This document shows positions 59,727-64,000 of a DNA stretch of 64,000 nt, in pieces; position 1 is the first letter of the stretch, and every line of letters begins with the position of its first letter. The position numbers and the translations under genes are program-made. The notes below the pieces were generated by a model. The model ran no database searches and had not been told where the DNA came from. It worked only from the letters and a program-made list of their open reading frames with translations. The stretch comes from Motiliproteus sp041586735 (lineage in GTDB: Bacteria > Pseudomonadota > Gammaproteobacteria > Pseudomonadales > Balneatricaceae), in contig JBFGZQ010000007.1 in assembly GCA_041586735.1 (NCBI GenBank), positions 62,001-126,000 on the forward strand. The letters are read 5' to 3'.

Positions 59727-60377
59727 CTAGGCGGATTTCTGCTGTACAGCGCGCTCCAGCAACCGTTTTGCTGCGATCAGCAGTCCCAGAGCCAGAAAGC
59801 CGCCAGGAGGTAGCAGCATCAACAATAATCCCTGATCGGCTGCAAACAGGGTGATTTCGATACCGCTGAATGCTGGGCCTAACAGCAGGCCGGCGTGGGC
59901 GAAGAGGGTGCCGCTGCCCAGTACTTCTCGAACCGCACCCAGCAGCACTAGGGCTAAGGTGAAGCCGAGCCCCATCATCAGGCCATCCAGCAGGGCGGGT
60001 AGTAGCGGGTGGCGGAAGGCGAAGGCTTCAGCCCGTCCTAGAATCATGCAGTTGGTCACGATAAGAGGGATGAACAGCCCCAGCACTTTGTGCATTTCAT
60101 GAACCCAAGCGTTCATCGCAAGATCGACCAAGGTGACTAGGGTGGCGATAATCAGAATGAAGATGGGGATGCGTACCTCTTTACTGATCAGCTTGCGGCA
60201 GAGTGAGACCAGCAGGCTGGAGCAGAGCATCACCACCGTCGAGGCCAGGCCCATACCGAGACCGTTAGTGGCGGTGCTGGTGACGGCCAGTAACGGGCAC
60301 AGGGCCAGAAATTGCGAGAAAACCACATTGTTGTACCACAGGCCATCGCCAATGATCTGTCTATAAGAGGGGGTCAT
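59727..60377 (-). CDS. rnfE: Electron transport complex subunit RnfE
   Basis: Integral membrane subunit of the Rnf (RsxABCDGE) complex, which couples ferredoxin:NAD+ electron transfer to Na+ or H+ transport. Six helices; GLWYNNVVFSQFLALCPLLA at 11-30 and ISKEVRIPIFILIIATLVTL are RnfE hallmarks, with the conserved cysteines of the membrane [2Fe-2S] site in LCPLL and TNCMILGRAEAFA. The family start is MTPSYRQIIGDGLW (60377), giving 216 aa; the frame stays open 48 codons more over rnfG, which it overlaps by 17 bases. Confidence 0.95.
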   Translation of the reverse strand: MTPSYRQIIGDGLWYNNVVFSQFLALCPLLAVTSTATNGLGMGLASTVVMLCSSLLVSLCRKLISKEVRIPIFILIIATLVTLVDLAMNAWVHEMHKVLGLFIPLIVTNCMILGRAEAFAFRHPLLPALLDGLMMGLGFTLALVLLGAVREVLGSGTLFAHAGLLLGPAFSGIEITLFAADQGLLLMLLPPGGFLALGLLIAAKRLLERAVQQKSA

Positions 60378-61107
60378 GGGCGTCCTCCAGCGGCGGGTAG
60401 TGGGTGCTTGGGTCTGTTGTCTCTGAGGTGGCGGATTCAAGCGCTGCCAGTGGCTTTGGTACAATCGGTAGCAGTAATAGCCGTTGTTGCTGTTCGAACC
60501 ATTGCAACCCCGCCTTGACACCGAGAATCACCGCCTTCGGGGTGATGGTGGCTCCGGTAAATTGATCGAACTGCCCCCCCTGTTTTTTGACCGTCCATTG
60601 GGAGGGCGTAGGGTTATCCAGTGAGCGCCCTGTAAAGCTCTCGATCCAATCCGATTTGGCCCGCTCTAACTTGTCTCCTAGGCCGGGGGTTTCTTTGTGG
60701 CTCAGCACACGAACCCCTAGCAACTTGCCGTTAGGATCGACGCCTAGCAGCAGCTGAATTGGCCCTCCGTAACCCCCTGGAGCCACCTGCCGAAAGGCCA
60801 GGGCGCGGATCTCTCCCTGTCGGGTGGCTCGGTAAACTCTCAGCAGCCCGTCTGGGGTCGGCGAGTTTATGGGGTCGGTCTTGATAAGCAGCGGACTCGC
60901 CAGCAAGTCGTTATCATAGCCAGCGTCGGGGATCACCTGTCCCAACGAGGCTTGCAGGTCCTCTGCCAGCCGTTCGGCAATGGCGGATTTAGTGACCTGG
61001 TGCATCCCGCTCAGTAACGAGGTGGCTAGCAATGCCGTGGCGCCCAGCAGCAAGCCGGGATAGCTTAAGCGAGCCTGTAACGGCTTTGTCTTGATGGGGA
61101 TATTCAT
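60361..61107 (-). CDS. rnfG: Electron transport complex subunit RnfG
   Basis: Periplasmic flavoprotein subunit anchored by one N-terminal helix (about 16-36). The covalent FMN motif is TGAT at 184-187 (flavin on T187) in FTGATITPKAV. 248 aa, slightly longer at the C-terminus than E. coli RsxG. Overlaps rnfD by four bases (ATGA) and rnfE by 17. Confidence 0.95.
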   Translation of the reverse strand: MNIPIKTKPLQARLSYPGLLLGATALLATSLLSGMHQVTKSAIAERLAEDLQASLGQVIPDAGYDNDLLASPLLIKTDPINSPTPDGLLRVYRATRQGEIRALAFRQVAPGGYGGPIQLLLGVDPNGKLLGVRVLSHKETPGLGDKLERAKSDWIESFTGRSLDNPTPSQWTVKKQGGQFDQFTGATITPKAVILGVKAGLQWFEQQQRLLLLPIVPKPLAALESATSETTDPSTHYPPLEDAHDPLL

Positions 61108-62336
61108 GCGTTGTCTACCGATCCTGTTGTCTGGGTGGATGCGGTCGATGCTGGAGGGGTCGTTAATCCCGCAGAGGGGCTGATCTTGTTGCGCTTTAAC
61201 CCCTTGATACGGCGTGTAAAACGCAGGGTAAAAGGCTCGGAGATCGGCTTACCGCTGAGGGTGCAGCCATAGCGTCGGGGCCTGATATAGTGATCAATTA
61301 ATGGTGTCAGGGCGTTCATCAGTAACACGGCAAAAGCCACCCCTTCGGGATAGCCTCCCCAGGTACGGATGATGTAAATAAGTAGCGCGCAGCCTGCGCC
61401 AAAGAGCAACTGACCCTGGGTGGTGCAGGGGCTGGTCACAGGGTCGGTAATGATAAAGAAGGCCGTCAACATCACGCCACCCGCTGTTAAGTGGAGCAGT
61501 GGGTGGCTGTAACTTTCGGGATCGAGCAGGTAGAAACTTGTCGAGACCAGCGTCAGCGTACCCAGCATGCTGACCGGCAACTGCCAGTTGATAATACGCT
61601 GATAGAGCAGATAGAGACCGCCGGCGGCGATCAGTAGTGTTGAGGTTTCTCCTAGGCTGCCGGGGGCTCTACCCAGCAACATCCCGTCTGCCCAATGGCT
61701 AGACAGTTCTGCAGAAAACAGCGGATTGGTTGCGAAAACCTGGGTCAGTCCCAGGCCTTGAGCTAGCTCTGTTTTGACCACGCCCAATAGCGTGGCGCTG
61801 CTGTAAGCATCGATGCTACCGCTGTGACGGCTGCTGTCGAGAAAGGTGATCTGGAGAGCGTCAAAAAACCCAGGGGCTGGGCTTGATAATAACGCTGTTG
61901 GGGTGATCCAGGTGGTCATCTCTACGGGAAAGGACAGCAGTAGAGCGACCCGTGCAAGCATCGCCGGATTAAAAGGATTTTGGCCGATGCCACCAAATAC
62001 CTGTTTGCCCAGGATAACCGCGAAACCCGATCCAAAAACGGCGATCCACCAGGGAGCCCAGGGCGGTAAACTCAGCGCCAGCAGTAGCGCGGTTAGCAGG
62101 CCTGAACCATCCATCAGAAACGTTTTAATCGGTTTGCCCATCCAGCGCAGGCAGAGCGTTTCAAATATGATCGCGCTCAGCAGGCACAGTGCGATCAGAT
62201 TCAGGCTGGGCCAGCCGAATTGATAAATGGCGAACAGGGTCGCTGGAACTAAAGCGGCGATGACGCTGCCCATCAATGACGGTACTTTACCGGGGTTACG
62301 CACATGAGGTGCGGCTTGAGGGATGCTGATTTTCAT
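61104..62336 (-). CDS. rnfD: Electron transport complex subunit RnfD
   Basis: Membrane subunit with covalent FMN. The flavinylation motif is SSATLLG at 179-185 with threonine 182; about ten helices. At 410 aa it is longer than E. coli RsxD (352), because of a hydrophilic C-terminal tail rich in T, S and P (about 360-410). It follows rnfC by ten bases and overlaps rnfG (ATGA). Na+ or H+ is probably moved through RnfD with RnfA and RnfE. Confidence 0.94.
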   Translation of the reverse strand: MKISIPQAAPHVRNPGKVPSLMGSVIAALVPATLFAIYQFGWPSLNLIALCLLSAIIFETLCLRWMGKPIKTFLMDGSGLLTALLLALSLPPWAPWWIAVFGSGFAVILGKQVFGGIGQNPFNPAMLARVALLLSFPVEMTTWITPTALLSSPAPGFFDALQITFLDSSRHSGSIDAYSSATLLGVVKTELAQGLGLTQVFATNPLFSAELSSHWADGMLLGRAPGSLGETSTLLIAAGGLYLLYQRIINWQLPVSMLGTLTLVSTSFYLLDPESYSHPLLHLTAGGVMLTAFFIITDPVTSPCTTQGQLLFGAGCALLIYIIRTWGGYPEGVAFAVLLMNALTPLIDHYIRPRRYGCTLSGKPISEPFTLRFTRRIKGLKRNKISPSAGLTTPPASTASTQTTGSVDNA

Positions 62337-62346
62337 GATGGCCCTT

Positions 62347-63828
62347 TTATGATGGTCCCTGCTCTGAAGAGCTGTTTAGCGCGGCGGCTGGTTTCTCGCG
62401 AGCCGCTTTTTTAGCCGCGCGCTGGGCATTTCTCGCGGCCGCCTGGGCATCAAGGCGCGTCTGGCGAGCTTGTGCCAGTTGCTTGGTCTGTTGTGCCTTG
62501 GTTGTTGCGCTTTGGCGGTTGTCCAGCGCCCCTTTTGCGTAATTGAAGTAATGCATCAGCGGGATTTTGGAGGGACAAACATAAGAGCAGCAGCTGCAGC
62601 TGATGCAGTCTTGAACCCCATGATCGCGTGCGCCCTCGATATCATCGACCCGCAGTCGGGCTGCCATCTCCACCGGCATAAGACCGACGGGGCAGGCTTC
62701 CACACAGCGTCCGCAACGGATGCAGGGCCGCTCGGGACCGTCGTCGATCTCTTTACTGGATAGCGCCAGTAGCCCACTGGAACCTTTGACCATCGGTACC
62801 CGGTCGTGAGGGATAATCTGTCCCATCATGGGACCACCCATCACCAGGCGCGCAGCCTCCTCCTTCAACCCTCCGCAAAATTCGATCAGTTCTGAGGCGA
62901 GTGTTCCGATCGGTATTTCCAGGTTTTGCGGTTCGCGTATGGCCCCTCCGGCGACCGTGACAATACGTGAGACCAGCGGTGTGCCTTGGCGCAGTGCGCG
63001 CTGGATGGCGTACACGGTGCCAACGTTGTGAACGCAGACGCCGATACTGGCGGTGCGCGCGCCCTTGGGGACCTCTATGCCGGTGATCCAGCTAATCAGC
63101 TGCTTATCCCAACCCATAGGGTAGCGAGAGGGGACTTCGATCACCTCGACGTCGGGGGTTGCCGTGGCGGCTTCACGCATGGCCGCCAAAGCGTGCTGCT
63201 TGTTATCCTCAATCGCGATGGTGGCGCGTTTGGCCCCTAGGGCGATGGCGGTTAGGCGTACGCCTTCGATCACCGCCGCCGGGCGCTCACGCATTAATCG
63301 ATCATCGCAGCTCAGGTAGGGTTCACATTCACTGCCGTTGACGATCAGGGTGTGTATGGGCTGTTGCTGCCCTTGGCTGAGTTTAATAGCAGAAGGAAAG
63401 GTTGCACCGCCCATACCCACGACACCGGCCAGGCCGACCCGTTTGGCGATCTCTTGGGGAGTCAGGGTAAAGGGGTCTTCAGAGCCCTGAATGCTATCGC
63501 ACCAACGATCCTCGCCATCGGTTTCCAGCGTAATAGTACAAACCGGCAGGCCGGAGGGGTGGGGGGCGGGGAAGTCACCGATAGCGGCGATGGTGCCGGA
63601 GCTGGGCGCATGGACGGGCGCCGAGATCAGGCCTTGGCTGCGGGCCAGCAGTTGGCCCTTGAGAACCTGTTGACCGACGACCACCTCCGCTTCAGCTGGC
63701 TCTCCCAGATGCTGCTGCAGTGGGATATAAAGCCGTTTTGGCAGGGGTAGCCGGGTGATGTGGTGTTCGGCGGTGTGTTGCTTGGCGGCTTCTGGATGGA
63801 CGCCGCCACGAAGGCCGAATAATCTCAT
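62347..63828 (-). CDS. rnfC: Electron transport complex subunit RnfC
   Basis: NADH/FMN and two-[4Fe-4S] subunit facing the cytoplasm. Start MRLFGLRGGVHPE at 63828, coupled to the rnfB stop by ATGA overlap. NADH/flavin region GMGGATFPSAIKL and NGSECEPYLSCDDRLM; iron-sulfur motifs CIRCGRCVEACP and CISCSCCSYVCP. At 493 aa it carries only a short alanine/lysine coiled tail rather than the roughly 200-residue repeat of E. coli RsxC. Confidence 0.96.
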   Translation of the reverse strand: MRLFGLRGGVHPEAAKQHTAEHHITRLPLPKRLYIPLQQHLGEPAEAEVVVGQQVLKGQLLARSQGLISAPVHAPSSGTIAAIGDFPAPHPSGLPVCTITLETDGEDRWCDSIQGSEDPFTLTPQEIAKRVGLAGVVGMGGATFPSAIKLSQGQQQPIHTLIVNGSECEPYLSCDDRLMRERPAAVIEGVRLTAIALGAKRATIAIEDNKQHALAAMREAATATPDVEVIEVPSRYPMGWDKQLISWITGIEVPKGARTASIGVCVHNVGTVYAIQRALRQGTPLVSRIVTVAGGAIREPQNLEIPIGTLASELIEFCGGLKEEAARLVMGGPMMGQIIPHDRVPMVKGSSGLLALSSKEIDDGPERPCIRCGRCVEACPVGLMPVEMAARLRVDDIEGARDHGVQDCISCSCCSYVCPSKIPLMHYFNYAKGALDNRQSATTKAQQTKQLAQARQTRLDAQAAARNAQRAAKKAAREKPAAALNSSSEQGPS

Positions 63829-64000
63829 GGGTGACTGACCTCCAGTATCTTTATGACCTGCTCGGTGACCGGTTCTGGTTTGGGCCATTTCCAGTTATTC
63901 AGCGTCAGCGGTACCTCTTGCAGCACAATGCCGTGAGTGGGGCAAACGCTGACGCAGGCTCCGCAACCGGTACAGGCGTCTTCCAGAACCACATGGATCT
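63825..64000 (-). CDS. rnfB: Electron transport complex subunit RnfB, C-terminal part (runs off the window)
   Basis: Minus-strand frame from the right edge to TGA at 63827-63825, reading VVLEDACTGCGACVSVCP then THGIVLQEVPLTLNNW and ending ILEVSHP. The CxxCxxCxxxCP motif is the second [4Fe-4S] cluster of RnfB. The 5' part, with the hydrophobic anchor and first clusters, lies beyond the window. Overlaps rnfC by four bases. Confidence 0.93.
   Translation of the reverse strand, partial: IHVVLEDACTGCGACVSVCPTHGIVLQEVPLTLNNWKWPKPEPVTEQVIKILEVSHP

Noticed and set aside
60378..60521. 48-codon N-terminal extension of RnfE
   Set aside because: It overlaps rnfG, is low-complexity, and RnfE homologues begin at the internal methionine.

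Overview
The window reads as chromosome of a marine-type gammaproteobacterium of the Pseudomonadales/Oceanospirillales kind. The reasons are the block argF-argD / grxD-peroxiredoxin / rnt-pyrC / argG, which resembles the Pseudomonas arrangement, a recC-recB-recD operon, an rnfBCDGE-rnfH cluster, and sodium-linked (NSS) and betaine (BCCT) transporters. Genes are dense, on both strands, with ordinary Shine-Dalgarno sites and rho-independent terminators. I found no rRNA, tRNA or CRISPR array.

Layout. 1-5.3 kb: leucine/valine-type dehydrogenase, NSS transporter, SPOUT RNA methyltransferase, DUF3549 protein, GIY-YIG protein. 5.3-15 kb: class II DAHP synthase, metR, argF, argD, monothiol glutaredoxin, 2-Cys peroxiredoxin, RNase T, dihydroorotase and argininosuccinate synthase, mostly amino-acid and pyrimidine synthesis. 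15-31 kb: a TPR protein with a degenerate receiver domain, CobB sirtuin, PpnN nucleosidase, thiolase, an outer-membrane protein and a very large lipoprotein, HtpX, an RlmI-like methyltransferase, AlaA, a Tag-like glycosylase, a cytochrome c lipoprotein, a CDF zinc pump with a histidine-repeat tail, and QueD.

31-38.9 kb is an accessory island, visibly more AT-rich in parts. It starts with two toxin-antitoxin modules whose toxins are both damaged: higB is cut down to its C-terminal half beside a scar that looks like the end of an IS605/TnpB element, and a Gp49-like toxin has an in-frame stop. Both antitoxins are intact. Next comes a translationally coupled pair, a SAM methyltransferase followed by a 1089-residue protein that combines a PLD nuclease, an SF2 helicase, a LexA-like S24 domain and a DUF3427-type C-terminus. 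Then follow a VWA protein and a divergent WYL regulator of the BrxR/CapW type, with a perfect 14-bp palindrome in its promoter region. The methyltransferase/helicase pair is the best candidate in the window for an undescribed, probably anti-phage, system.

39-47.8 kb: recC-recB-recD, fully overlapping, and carrying three in-frame 15-bp tandem-repeat arrays. Short tandem duplications of 9-18 bp also recur in many other genes and leaders here. 47.9-56.3 kb: a catabolic cluster (aldehyde dehydrogenase, M19-type dipeptidase homologue, BCCT transporter, RidA, with a divergent LysR regulator), followed by an unrecognised 573-aa protein coupled to a DUF3726-like protein. 56.4-59.3 kb: bestrophin-like channel, a periplasmic binding protein and its LysR partner. 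59.3-64 kb: rnfH and the rnfE, G, D, C genes, with rnfB running off the right edge.

Start codons were adjusted where a ribosome-binding site, a coupled overlap or the family's usual N-terminus argued for it. Functions are assigned from motifs and remembered family sequences; no database search was run.
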